NCBI GenBank assembly: GCA_023511875.1
Contig: JAIMAQ010000006.1
Coordinates: forward strand, 94,245-158,244
DNA from: Thermoflavifilum sp.
GTDB taxonomy: Bacteria; Bacteroidota; Bacteroidia; Chitinophagales; Chitinophagaceae
Direction of reading: 5' to 3'
Length of the DNA: 64,000 bases
Below are positions 16,752-25,306 of the stretch, one piece after another. Below the pieces are notes generated by a model that had not been told where the DNA came from, made no database searches, and worked only from the letters and a program-made list of their open reading frames with translations. The translations under genes were made by a program, and so were the position numbers. The stretch's first letter is position 1, and each line of letters starts with the position of its first letter.

Positions 16752-18119
16752 TCACGGATGCCCAAGTATATGGGCTGATTTCTGAGCAGAAGAGTACCAG
16801 CTTATAGCAGATTCCAGTGAAACAGGGCTGTCGGGATCGACCATATATGCCGCATGACGAGCTACTCGTTCACCAGGAGAGAGTCCGCTTAACACCTGCA
16901 CCCAATCGTTAGATATCATGCCCAATTGCACTTCCCTCACATGAAATACATGGGGAAATTGCTTGTCTTGAACCCAAACCACTTCATGGCGCCCCAAGAA
17001 GTCTACTGCAGAACGCGGTATAAACAATCCCTGCGGGGTGTGTATGCGAGGAAAAATCTCGGCCCGAATAAGGCTATTGTACTTCCATTGGTCAGGGATA
17101 TTGTTCAAATAAACCCGAATCGAAGCAAAATTCTGAGCATCTGGATCTCGAATGGGAGGAATAAAGTCAACTCGTCCCTTTACTCTTCCTTGGAGGTTGC
17201 CTTCTAACCACAGATCCACAGGATCGCCCACCTGTATTTGCGCAAGCTGGGCATTACTCACTTGTACAATTGCCCAAGCTCGTTGCTCATTCAAAATAGC
17301 CAGCACTGGAACGCCTGCCTCCACATAAGCACCCTTTACATAGGGTAATGTCATTGGCTGCATGGTAGGAGATGAATGACCATCCTCCGTCGACATAAAC
17401 CCCGAAGCGGGTATCTCGGGTAGGCTGAGGATGCCCGATGCTGGACTAGCAAGGACGAAAGTCACAATAGGTTGCAAACTCCGCCGCACCTGTGCAATCT
17501 CTCGTGGCAACATGCCTTGAAGACGCAGGCTTTCTTCTAGCGACAACACCAAGGCAGTATCGTGTTGGCGAACGGCCTGAATCCAATATTGCTGCACAGT
17601 AAGTAAATCAGGGCTATATATCCTCATCAGAGGTTGACCCTTGCGCACATGGCTGAATAATGAAGGTACATATAAGGAATCTATCCAGCCGCTCACACGT
17701 GGTGTAATTAACTGCGTATAGCGTTGATCATAAGTGAGGTAGCCGACGGCTTGAATAGTATCGGGAATAACTGCACGAGATGGAACAGTTGTAGCAAAAT
17801 CGCCGATTACCGTTTCGGTAACGGGCTCTTCGAGTAAATTGAGCAAGCTATCTGGTTGTTCAGTTGTCGTATCCGCTGTCTCTGGCTCACTCGACAGTGA
17901 ATGGAACTCTAACGTCATGCCACAAATTGGGCATTTCCCTGGCTGATCTCTATGTATCTGAGGATGCATGGAGCAGGTGTAATACCCATTTTGGTGCTGC
18001 ACGGCCGCAGCATTCTTTTTCCCCGTAAACTCGTTGCAGCCATATGCCCAAAAGGCTGTAGTGAAGGCTATTATCCAGATGTGCAACCAGAGAATTCTTT
18101 GCATTATTGGGTGTTTCAT
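16752..18119 (-). CDS. cusB: CusB-type RND efflux adaptor with N-terminal heavy-metal-binding (HMBD) domain
   Basis: A 455-residue periplasmic adaptor that links the CusA pump to the CusC channel. The lipoprotein signal ends AFWAYGC. Residues ~45-72 are an HMBD zinc-ribbon-like metal site, YYTCSMHPQIHRDQPGKCPICGM, seen in many Bacteroidota CusB proteins and thought to collect Cu/Ag ions. The adaptor core follows: ITPRVSGWIDSLYVPSLFSHVRKGQPL, then YIKAGAPV-like lipoyl parts and a beta-barrel (WAIVQVSNAQLAQIQVGDPVDLWL). It is 38 bases downstream of the cusC-like gene and immediately upstream of the second adaptor, so the genes are cotranscribed and probably translationally coupled. Confidence 0.93.
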   Translation of the reverse strand: MKHPIMQRILWLHIWIIAFTTAFWAYGCNEFTGKKNAAAVQHQNGYYTCSMHPQIHRDQPGKCPICGMTLEFHSLSSEPETADTTTEQPDSLLNLLEEPVTETVIGDFATTVPSRAVIPDTIQAVGYLTYDQRYTQLITPRVSGWIDSLYVPSLFSHVRKGQPLMRIYSPDLLTVQQYWIQAVRQHDTALVLSLEESLRLQGMLPREIAQVRRSLQPIVTFVLASPASGILSLPEIPASGFMSTEDGHSSPTMQPMTLPYVKGAYVEAGVPVLAILNEQRAWAIVQVSNAQLAQIQVGDPVDLWLEGNLQGRVKGRVDFIPPIRDPDAQNFASIRVYLNNIPDQWKYNSLIRAEIFPRIHTPQGLFIPRSAVDFLGRHEVVWVQDKQFPHVFHVREVQLGMISNDWVQVLSGLSPGERVARHAAYMVDPDSPVSLESAISWYSSAQKSAHILGHP

Positions 18120-18157
18120 AGTAAATGAGGTTTTGGGTTGTGTGGAAAAAACATGTT

Positions 18158-19432
18158 TTATTGTTCTAAAGCGGTTAACAAATCAATTTGCGTTTGCAAG
18201 TATTGTTGCATCAGATCCCAGTAGGTCAACTTTTTGGCTGTCCATTCCTGCCAGGCTTGAAGGGTTTCGTAAGCATCTCCGGTGAGCTCTCCTAATGCCT
18301 GCACATAAGATTGATAAGCCTGCTCATAGGCGGGCAACACTTGTTGTTGATATGCACGTACTTGTTCAGATAAAGATTGCAAGCGATGTTGAAGCTGAGC
18401 AATGCTTCCCTGAGCTTCAAAAAGCTGCTCTTGTTGCTGCTGACGAAGCGCTTTGATTTCTTCTCCCACAGCCAATATTTGATATCGCTGGGTACGCGCA
18501 GCCCAAGGTAGCTGTGGCAAGCTAATCATAGCCATCAGGTTGTACATATACATTCCATCGGGCATACGCATATTGTCCCACGTCAAGCCAATCTGTGGCT
18601 TCAGCTCGGCTTTCAGCAGCTGTTGCTGCCAAGACAGGCTAAGCGCCTGATGGGTCATCAAGCGAATATCCGAGCGATTGTGCAGCAAATAAGCAGTATC
18701 CACTGGCCCCAGCACTGCATGGGCTAAAGGAGGTACTGAAGTGTCTATTTGAAGCAAGGCGCCCACAGGTTTATTCATCAAGCCATTTAAGACGGCCGAT
18801 TGTTGCCCTCTTTCACTGACGAGCGCTACTTCTTGGTTTTGCAAATCGGCCAAATTAGCCCGAGCCTGATAAATATGAAAAGGTTGCGCCTTGTTATAAG
18901 AAAGATTTTTCTCTAAAATCCGAATCAACAACTGGAGCTGCTCTTGTTGTTCTCTAACCGCTTGTAACTTATGCTCACTGATCCAGAGGAGCATATAAGC
19001 CGTTCGCGCTTGAAAATATAGCTGGTTTCTGAGTACGGCCTGTTGATCGGCATATTGAGGAATTAGTGATCGTTCATAATTGGCTTGTGCTTGCTGATGG
19101 CTAAATATGGGCAGGGTCTGTTGTAGGCGAATCATGGGCATTTTCCGTGCCGAGAGATTTCCCGTTTTCGACATTCCCGGGTAAGGAAATTCACTGGCTC
19201 CAACCCCTACTTCTGGCACTGGCCATCCTTTGGCCGCCAGCGCTCTTTGAATGGCTGCCTGTTGACTATAAACATAAGCTTGCAAGCCAGCATTGCGCTG
19301 ATTCACGCTATCTAAAACCTGAGAAAGGCTGAGCCCTTGGGCATATGCTTGCCCGCCACTACACCCCCAAAGCCATCCCAAGAGGATAATGCCTAGACCT
19401 GATAGTGAAAATATCTTCATCTGATGTCTCAT
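18158..19432 (-). CDS. cusC: CusC-type TolC family outer membrane channel
   Basis: An outer-membrane efflux protein of 424 residues with an N-terminal lipoprotein-like signal (LGIILLGWLWGCSGG). The rest is the long helical coiled-coil pattern of TolC proteins, with two internal repeats rich in Gln, Leu and Ala (ANYERSLIPQYADQQAVLRNQLYFQAR; LQSLSEQVRAYQQQVLPAYEQAYQSYVQALGEL). It should form the trimeric exit duct of the copper pump. It lies 25 bases downstream of the C-terminal half of cusA and upstream of the two adaptor genes, so the order is cusA-cusC-cusB-cusB. Confidence 0.9.
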   Translation of the reverse strand: MRHQMKIFSLSGLGIILLGWLWGCSGGQAYAQGLSLSQVLDSVNQRNAGLQAYVYSQQAAIQRALAAKGWPVPEVGVGASEFPYPGMSKTGNLSARKMPMIRLQQTLPIFSHQQAQANYERSLIPQYADQQAVLRNQLYFQARTAYMLLWISEHKLQAVREQQEQLQLLIRILEKNLSYNKAQPFHIYQARANLADLQNQEVALVSERGQQSAVLNGLMNKPVGALLQIDTSVPPLAHAVLGPVDTAYLLHNRSDIRLMTHQALSLSWQQQLLKAELKPQIGLTWDNMRMPDGMYMYNLMAMISLPQLPWAARTQRYQILAVGEEIKALRQQQQEQLFEAQGSIAQLQHRLQSLSEQVRAYQQQVLPAYEQAYQSYVQALGELTGDAYETLQAWQEWTAKKLTYWDLMQQYLQTQIDLLTALEQ

Positions 19433-19457
19433 CTTTATTCAATTTTTACCCAAAAAG

Positions 19458-21371
19458 TTATGGAGCATGGGCAACACGGATTTCTCCATATCGCTTGAGC
19501 TCGCGTTCTTTAAACAGCAGATATACCACTGGCATGACGAGAAGTACACATTCGGCTGAAGTGATTACTCCCCCAATCATGGGTAAGGCAATAGGTCGCA
19601 TAAGCTCAATGCCGGTACCTTTCGACCAGAGCACAGGTATTAAACCCATCAACACAATCAATACCGTCATTAGCTTGGGCCGTAGTCGACGTGCTGCCCC
19701 TTCTATCACATAATGTTCTAGGGTGGCCCGATCCACCGTTTTGCCTTTTTCCTGGATCATCTTATGCATTGCTTCGTCGAGATAAATGACCATTACCACC
19801 CCCGTCTCAATGACGATTCCAAAGAGGGCAATAAAGCCTACGACGACCGCTACCGACAGATTAGCCCCCCAGGCATACACCATGAAAATGCCTCCCATGA
19901 GCCCAAAAGGCACAGTGAGCAATACATTGATGGTATCGTGCCAGTTATCGAATGTGAGAAAGAGAATAAAAAAGATCAGAAAAAGCACTAGCGGAATAAT
20001 GATCTGTAGCGTTTGCTTGGCATGAAGTTGATCTTGCCATTCTCCGCTCCATTCCAAAAAATAGCCTGGTGGGAGTTTCACAGATTGTTGAACCTTTCGA
20101 ATAGCTTCCTGTACAGTACTCCCCATATCCCGTCCGCGTACATTAAATAGCACTGTACCCCGTAGCAAAGCATTTTCACTGTTGATCATCGAAGGGCCTT
20201 CACTCAACCGGATATCTGCTACTGCGCTTAGTGGCACAGGTCCATTGGCTGTTTGCACGGGAATTTGCCGAATCTGATCTAGACGATCACGCCAATCCTG
20301 TGCTAATCGGATGTTAATCGAATAACGCTCACGACCCAACACCATTTGGCTCACCGAGGCTCCACCAATAGCGTATTCAATCACCCGATTAATGGCTTCT
20401 GTAGAAAGACCATATCTACCCAGTGCATCTCGTTTTACAGAAATATCTAAAAATTTCCCTCCACTGAGCGGCTCGGGATACAAGTCCACTACACCGGGAA
20501 TACCTTGCAAGGCATCCGCAATGCGTTGTTCGATCATGCTCAGAGTATCGAGCCGAGCGCCAAATATTTTCACACCCACATCGGTACGAATACCCGTGTT
20601 GAGCATGTTGATTCGGTTGATAATAGGCTGCGTCCAACCATTGGTCACACCTGGAATCTGAAGTTTTTGATTCAATTCTCGGATTAAGCTATCCTCAGTT
20701 ACGCCTTTGCGCCACTGGCTACGTGGTTTTAACTCGATGATCGTCTCGATCATATTGAGTGGAGCAGGATCTGTAGCAGAGGAAATACGCCCAGCTTTCC
20801 CCAACACATTCTTCACCTCTGGCACTGAGGCAATGATATGATCCTGAATTTGAAGCAATCGTTTTATTTCCGCATTAGAAGCATCGGGTAGGGTTACTGG
20901 CATAAACAACAATGAGCCTTCATTGAGCGGTGGCATAAACTCTTGACCAAGCCGAGTAAACAATCCCAGCGAAATGAGCAATACCACGATATTCACCGCT
21001 ATTGTTGTTTTCTTCCAATGCAGGCATTTTTTCAAAATGGGTTCATAAAGCCTTACAAAAAACGAACTGACAGGATTTGCTGATTCTGGCCGCATCCGAC
21101 CTTTCATAAAATATACCATCAATACGGGCACCCAGGTGACGGCCAACAACATCGAGCTAACGATGACTAGCGTCTTGGTCCAAGCCAACGGATGAAAGAG
21201 CCTCCCTTCCCGACCAGTGAGCAGAAATACAGGTAAAAAAGAAACCACAATAATGAGAATAGAATTGAAAATAGGCTTACCTACTTGCCTGGCAGCTCGA
21301 TCTATAATGGAAATTCGTTCTTCTGGTTTCTTATCAGACGATGTATGCATATGTCTGGAGTGAACATTCAT
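19458..21371 (-). CDS. cusA: CusA/CzcA-type RND pump, C-terminal half (split ORF)
   Basis: 637 residues that match the part of CusA/CzcA from just after TM4 to the end: AARQVGKPIFNSILIIVVSFLPVFLLTGREGRLFHPLAWTKT (TM5-6), the second porter domain (GTDVGVKIFGARLDTL, GLSTEAINRVIEYAIGG) and TM8-12 (LVVGFIALFGIVIETGVVMVIYLDEA-type). It starts at ATG 21371, two bases after the TAA of the N-terminal half, in another frame. Together the halves give about 1056 residues, the normal length of one pump. The N-terminal ~22 residues (with RHMH and HTSSDKK) correspond to the cytosolic TM4-TM5 loop. Either the pump works as two chains or the gene carries a frameshift. Confidence 0.9.
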   Translation of the reverse strand: MNVHSRHMHTSSDKKPEERISIIDRAARQVGKPIFNSILIIVVSFLPVFLLTGREGRLFHPLAWTKTLVIVSSMLLAVTWVPVLMVYFMKGRMRPESANPVSSFFVRLYEPILKKCLHWKKTTIAVNIVVLLISLGLFTRLGQEFMPPLNEGSLLFMPVTLPDASNAEIKRLLQIQDHIIASVPEVKNVLGKAGRISSATDPAPLNMIETIIELKPRSQWRKGVTEDSLIRELNQKLQIPGVTNGWTQPIINRINMLNTGIRTDVGVKIFGARLDTLSMIEQRIADALQGIPGVVDLYPEPLSGGKFLDISVKRDALGRYGLSTEAINRVIEYAIGGASVSQMVLGRERYSINIRLAQDWRDRLDQIRQIPVQTANGPVPLSAVADIRLSEGPSMINSENALLRGTVLFNVRGRDMGSTVQEAIRKVQQSVKLPPGYFLEWSGEWQDQLHAKQTLQIIIPLVLFLIFFILFLTFDNWHDTINVLLTVPFGLMGGIFMVYAWGANLSVAVVVGFIALFGIVIETGVVMVIYLDEAMHKMIQEKGKTVDRATLEHYVIEGAARRLRPKLMTVLIVLMGLIPVLWSKGTGIELMRPIALPMIGGVITSAECVLLVMPVVYLLFKERELKRYGEIRVAHAP

Positions 21372-21373
21372 GG

Positions 21374-22633
21374 TTAATTGTTTTCTGTAAGATGACGATG
21401 AGCATTTTCAATCATGACAATACTGGCATCGGCAATGACCCCAATTGCAATAGCAATACCACTGAGCGACATGATATTGGAGTTAAAACCCATCCAGTGA
21501 ATAAATATGAAACTGATCACCACAGCAATGGGTATAGTGAGAATGGCTACCAAAGCACTTCGCACATGGAACAAAAACACGATGATGATAATAGATACAA
21601 GGATGACTTCTTCGATCAGCGTGTGCTGGATACTATGGATAGCCGATTCAATCAGGGTACTGCGATCGTAAGCAATATGGAATTCCACTCCAGGTGGTAG
21701 GCCAGCTTGCACGGATTTCATTTTTTCCTTTACTGCTCGGATTACCGCATCGGCATTGGCTCCGTATCGCATGATTACCACCCCGCCTACTACTTCTCCT
21801 TGCCCATTTTCGTCGGTAAACCCCAAGCGATGATCGCCACCCATCTGCACCTGAGCAATATCTTTCAATAAAATAGGGGTAGAGCCCACGGTAGCTACGG
21901 GAATCTGCTCAAGATCATCGAGTTTCTTGAGATAGCCCAACCCGCGAACGATATAATTCGTGCCATTCAAATCGATCACACTCCCTCCCACATCGCGGTT
22001 GTTTTCTTGAATAGCTTGAATAACTTGTTCTAAGGAAATATGATAATAAGTGAGTTTATGGGGATCTAATCGCACTTGGTATTGCGGTTGAAACCCGCCA
22101 AAAGAGGCTACCTCACTCACTCCTGGCACATCTTGCAATGCAAATTTTACATACCAATCCTGGATACTCCGCAAAGTACCTAGATCATATCCTTTCCCTT
22201 CTAACGTATACCAAAACACCTGCCCCACACCCGTGGCATCGGGGCCTAGAGTGGGCACCACATCGGGAGGTAATTGCTTTTGGGCATAACTTAATCGCTC
22301 CAAAACACGACTTCGTGCCCAATACGGGTCGGTACCATCTTCAAATACCACATACACAAAGCTCATCCCAAACATGGAAGTACCTCTGATATCTTTTACC
22401 TTCGGAATGCCTTGCAAGCTACTCACCAATGGAAAGGTTATCTGATCCTCAATAACCTGTGGCCCTCTGCCAGGCCATTCGGTAAAAACAATGACTTGTA
22501 CATCGGAGAGATCTGGAATAGCATCTACTGGGGTATGCATGAGCGCATATATACCCCAGCCCAATAAGCCCAAAGTGAAAACGGTAACCGTAAATCGATT
22601 ACGGATAGACCATGAAATTAAACGTTCAATCAT
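21374..22633 (-). CDS. cusA: CusA/CzcA-type RND pump, N-terminal half (split ORF)
   Basis: About 419 residues from the ATG at 22633 (MIERLISWSIRNRFTV; the track's longer start adds 14 unlikely residues). It carries TM1, the first porter domain (DVQVIVFTEWPGRGPQVIEDQITFP, a classic CzcA/CusA signature) and TM2-TM4. It stops shortly after the conserved TM4 proton-relay segment AIAIGVIADASIVMIENAHRHL. The stop (TAA) is followed by CC and the ATG of the second half. The proton-relay Asp and the substrate-entry region are intact, so the sequence shows no decay apart from the break. The gene lies downstream of the HMA and HYC_CC_PP genes. Confidence 0.9.
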   Translation of the reverse strand: MIERLISWSIRNRFTVTVFTLGLLGWGIYALMHTPVDAIPDLSDVQVIVFTEWPGRGPQVIEDQITFPLVSSLQGIPKVKDIRGTSMFGMSFVYVVFEDGTDPYWARSRVLERLSYAQKQLPPDVVPTLGPDATGVGQVFWYTLEGKGYDLGTLRSIQDWYVKFALQDVPGVSEVASFGGFQPQYQVRLDPHKLTYYHISLEQVIQAIQENNRDVGGSVIDLNGTNYIVRGLGYLKKLDDLEQIPVATVGSTPILLKDIAQVQMGGDHRLGFTDENGQGEVVGGVVIMRYGANADAVIRAVKEKMKSVQAGLPPGVEFHIAYDRSTLIESAIHSIQHTLIEEVILVSIIIIVFLFHVRSALVAILTIPIAVVISFIFIHWMGFNSNIMSLSGIAIAIGVIADASIVMIENAHRHLTENN

Positions 22634-22735
22634 GTTGTTTGTGCATTTGAAACGAATCAATACTTCATAGACCATGACATCCCTTGAGCTTTTGCTCAGC
22701 TGTTCATGGGCCTTACCTGTGAAAGCCGATTCGTA

Positions 22736-23119
22736 TCAAATGCGCCAAACGCTATGGCGGAGATAAAGGGGAATTTGGAGAAGACTAAAAGGTGGACTAT
22801 TCGCAAATTGTGGGTCGGCACAATCGTTCCAAAAAGGTAAATTCATCACCGATAGTCGATAAACCACCCCCACAGCCGGTGTATAGGATTTCCATTCCGA
22901 AGATGCATTGGTCAATAAGGGGTGACTATCGGCAATCTTCCAGAAATGGGTGAAATCCTGACAACAATTGGGCTTGGAAGCTTGCCCGCAATCATTTACC
23001 GGGAAATTAACCCGAATGCCAACTAACTCTCCACAACAATAATGTGCTGAAACGGCTATTCCACTCACCCCAATGGTGTATATCCACAATAAACCGAGAA
23101 TGGCCGCTTTTTTCAGCAT
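22736..23119 (-). CDS. HYC_CC_PP family small exported protein
   Basis: 127 residues with an N-terminal signal peptide (AAILGLLWIYTIGVSGIAVSA). It then has the pattern that names the family: HYCCGE, NCCQDF and, near the end, NSPPF. Proteins of this type are common in Bacteroidota next to copper or other heavy-metal efflux genes, and their function is not established. The paired cysteines and His after the signal peptide suggest periplasmic Cu(I) binding. It is 13 bases downstream of the HMA chaperone gene and just upstream of cusA, inside the copper operon. Confidence 0.85.
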   Translation of the reverse strand: MLKKAAILGLLWIYTIGVSGIAVSAHYCCGELVGIRVNFPVNDCGQASKPNCCQDFTHFWKIADSHPLLTNASSEWKSYTPAVGVVYRLSVMNLPFWNDCADPQFANSPPFSLLQIPLYLRHSVWRI

Positions 23120-23132
23120 ATGTTAGTCAATA

Positions 23133-23438
23133 TTACTGACAACAAGATTTGCGATGGGTAAATAGGCTTTTGAATAAAGAACGTTTTTTCGATTGTTGGG
23201 TGGGCTGCGCTGTTGATGATGCCTCATCTTGCAGGTAAATGCGATAATGACCAGCAGCCTCTACAGCAGCTCTCACCTGTTCCATAGATACAGGCTCCTC
23301 ACTGCTCATTACCGCCCAACCTCCCGATAAATTTACTTGTACATCCTTGACTCCAGACAAAGCTAAAAGTGCTTTTCTTATATTTTGTACGCAACCTTCA
23401 CAGTGCATACCCTCTACCCGATAAACTTTTGTTTCCAT
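23133..23438 (-). CDS. HMA-domain copper chaperone with C-terminal Cys pair
   Basis: About 101 residues from the ATG at 23438. The track's longer start lies upstream of part of the promoter and is rejected. Residues 1-67 are a ferredoxin-like heavy-metal-associated domain with GMHCEGC (CxxC metal site), as in CopZ/MerP. It has no signal peptide, so it should be a cytosolic Cu(I) carrier. The remaining ~35 residues are a basic, Ser/Gln-rich tail ending RKSCCQ, an extra CC pair that could be a second metal or disulfide site. It is the first gene of the copper operon, with a -7 box TACCTTTG 21 bases upstream. Confidence 0.88.
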   Translation of the reverse strand: METKVYRVEGMHCEGCVQNIRKALLALSGVKDVQVNLSGGWAVMSSEEPVSMEQVRAAVEAAGHYRIYLQDEASSTAQPTQQSKKRSLFKSLFTHRKSCCQ

Positions 23439-23459
23439 CACGCATAACTTTTTACCAAA

Positions 23460-23467
23460 CAAAGGTA
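23460..23467 (-). promoter_or_regulatory. -7 box of the copper efflux operon
   Basis: TACCTTTG on the minus strand ends 21 bases before the HMA chaperone ATG at 23438. No obvious copper-regulator dyad was seen next to it by eye. Confidence 0.55.
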
Positions 23468-23521
23468 ATCTACTCCACACGCCAAGGTGTTATAAAATTT
23501 GTAGAAGAGTTTGTAAAATTT

Positions 23522-24238
23522 TTATTCGGTGCCATCTGTAAATTTATACCCCACTCCTCGTACCGAATGAAAATATTTGGGGTGGCGGCTATCCTCTTCG
23601 AAATATTTTCGAAAGTTCAAGATGAAATTATCGATCGTGCGGGTAGTAGGGTATACATTGTATCCCCAAACCACTTGTAAGATTTTTTCGCGCGGTACTA
23701 CTTCGCCTTTGTTTTCAATCAATAATTTTAACAACATCGTTTCTTTCTTGCTGAGTTCATGTTTTTTCCCATCCTTACCCACACATTCCTGTGCAGCAAA
23801 ATCAATTTTATTAGGCCCAAATTCGTACACATCGGGCACACTAGAACGATCGCGTAGTTTTTTATTTTTGACAATCAATTTCTCTACCCGCAGCAACAAT
23901 TCCTCGAGATTAAAAGGCTTGGTCATATAATCGTCGCCCCCTTTACGCAAGCCCAGCACCCGATCGGCACTGGTATTGCGAGCACTCAAGAAAAGAATGG
24001 GCACATCGTTGTTTTGCAAGCGAATGTTTTCGGCCACAGCAATACCATCCATCTCGGGCAACATGATGTCGAGAATGATGAGATCGAAATATTCATTTTT
24101 GATGGCTTTAAGCGCATCTACACCATTGTCTACTGCAGTGACCTCATATCCTTCCAACTCCAGATTCAATTTCAGAGATTCCTGTAGGTTTTCCTCATCT
24201 TCTACCAGCAAGATAGAGGCTTTGTAATTTTTATGCAT
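23522..24238 (-). CDS. OmpR/PhoB family response regulator
   Basis: About 238 residues from the ATG at 24238. The receiver domain has the acidic pair in LLVEDEENL, the phospho-acceptor Asp57 in LIILDIMLPEMDG, and Lys in DDYMTKPFNLEEL. The C-terminal winged helix (KKHELSKKETMLLKLLIENKGEVVPREKILQVVWG, then TIDNFILNFRKYFEED, VRGVGYKF) binds DNA. It follows the sensor kinase by 32 bases and should be its partner. The copper operon begins downstream on the same strand, but has its own promoter. Control of the copper genes by this system is possible, not shown. Confidence 0.94.
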   Translation of the reverse strand: MHKNYKASILLVEDEENLQESLKLNLELEGYEVTAVDNGVDALKAIKNEYFDLIILDIMLPEMDGIAVAENIRLQNNDVPILFLSARNTSADRVLGLRKGGDDYMTKPFNLEELLLRVEKLIVKNKKLRDRSSVPDVYEFGPNKIDFAAQECVGKDGKKHELSKKETMLLKLLIENKGEVVPREKILQVVWGYNVYPTTRTIDNFILNFRKYFEEDSRHPKYFHSVRGVGYKFTDGTE

Positions 24239-24270
24239 GGTTGATGGCATAATAATATGTTTTTAACGAT

Positions 24271-25284
24271 TTATTCTCGAGCAAGGGGTAATGCTATTTC
24301 AAAGATACTGCCATGTGGCTTTCTATCCAATACCCGAATGATTCCTTGATGCTCATGAATAATTTTTTGGGTGAGATATAATCCTAGGCCCGTTCCTTTT
24401 GTTTTTCGGGTATTTTCATTGCCAATGCGATAAAAACGCTGAAATATTTTGGTTTTTTCTGCATCGGGGATACCCATACCTTCATCGGCCACACTCACCA
24501 ATGCCAGATTTTGCTCACGCCTTAATCCCAACTCTACCGTGCTACCACGTGGAGAATATTTAATAGCATTTTCAATCAAGTTATTGATAGCCAAGCTCAG
24601 AGTAAGCATGTCGCCATTCACCCATACATCGGGTTCTACATGCGCAACGATTTGGTGCGATGGAGCACGTCGCTGCTGCTCGGCAATGCATTGCATCAGG
24701 AGCTGGCTCAGGTTCACCTTCTCACGAACCATTTGATATTGCCGACTTTCAAATTGAGAAGCCAAAAGCATGTTGTTGCACAAATGATTGAGGCGGTTAG
24801 TTTCACCCAGCATGCTTTCGAGAAGCTTTTGCTGCTTGTCGGTATCCAACTTACGTTTCAATAAGGTTTCCAAATTGAGCTGAAGGGCTGCTATAGGTGA
24901 TTTCAACTCATGCGTAACGGCCATCATAAAATTGTTTTGTTGCCGAGAAAGTAAGATTTGCCGGCGAGTGGCTCGATATACATAAGCTGCGCCGATGAGA
25001 ATAACCACCAAAAAAGTGATTCCTTCACCCCAATATTTAAATTCTCGCATACGCTCTTCATGAGCAATGCGCTCCATTTCTTGGTTGAAGCGTTGTGGAT
25101 ATTGCAAGCTATCCACAGTGAGGCGTAAATATTGCTCTTGACTCTCCGTAATGATATCGCTCTGATGCATCAAAGAAATGCCCCACCAAATCAATGCGGC
25201 CAACGTATAGATTAACAAAAAGAAATAAAAATAAGTGATAAAGCGTGTGCTTTTTTGCTTGAAAACCGCTTTTTGACGTTTCAT
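24271..25284 (-). CDS. sensor histidine kinase
   Basis: 337 residues. Two membrane segments (about residues 15-37 and 87-105) flank a short ~50-residue extracytoplasmic part, too short for a classical sensor fold. The HisKA domain has NNFMMAVTHELKSPIAAL with His125. The ATPase domain shows the N box (LAINNLIENAIKYSPRG), the G1 box (VADEGMGIPDAEK), the F box (IFQRFYRIGN) and the G2 box (GTGLGLYLTQKI). It is cotranscribed with gldH upstream (22 bases) and its response regulator downstream. The signal is unknown. Confidence 0.94.
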   Translation of the reverse strand: MKRQKAVFKQKSTRFITYFYFFLLIYTLAALIWWGISLMHQSDIITESQEQYLRLTVDSLQYPQRFNQEMERIAHEERMREFKYWGEGITFLVVILIGAAYVYRATRRQILLSRQQNNFMMAVTHELKSPIAALQLNLETLLKRKLDTDKQQKLLESMLGETNRLNHLCNNMLLASQFESRQYQMVREKVNLSQLLMQCIAEQQRRAPSHQIVAHVEPDVWVNGDMLTLSLAINNLIENAIKYSPRGSTVELGLRREQNLALVSVADEGMGIPDAEKTKIFQRFYRIGNENTRKTKGTGLGLYLTQKIIHEHQGIIRVLDRKPHGSIFEIALPLARE

Positions 25285-25306
25285 ATGATGATCTAAATCT
25301 TTTTAA

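Noticed and set aside
21374-21410. Programmed -1 frameshift at the cusA junction
   Set aside because: No canonical slippery heptamer (X XXY YYZ) was found in the short overlap between the two frames, so I report the split without claiming frameshifting.
21341-21700. Plus-strand ORF of 119 aa across the cusA split point
   Set aside because: It covers well-conserved RND sequence on the other strand. It does not explain the split and has no domain.
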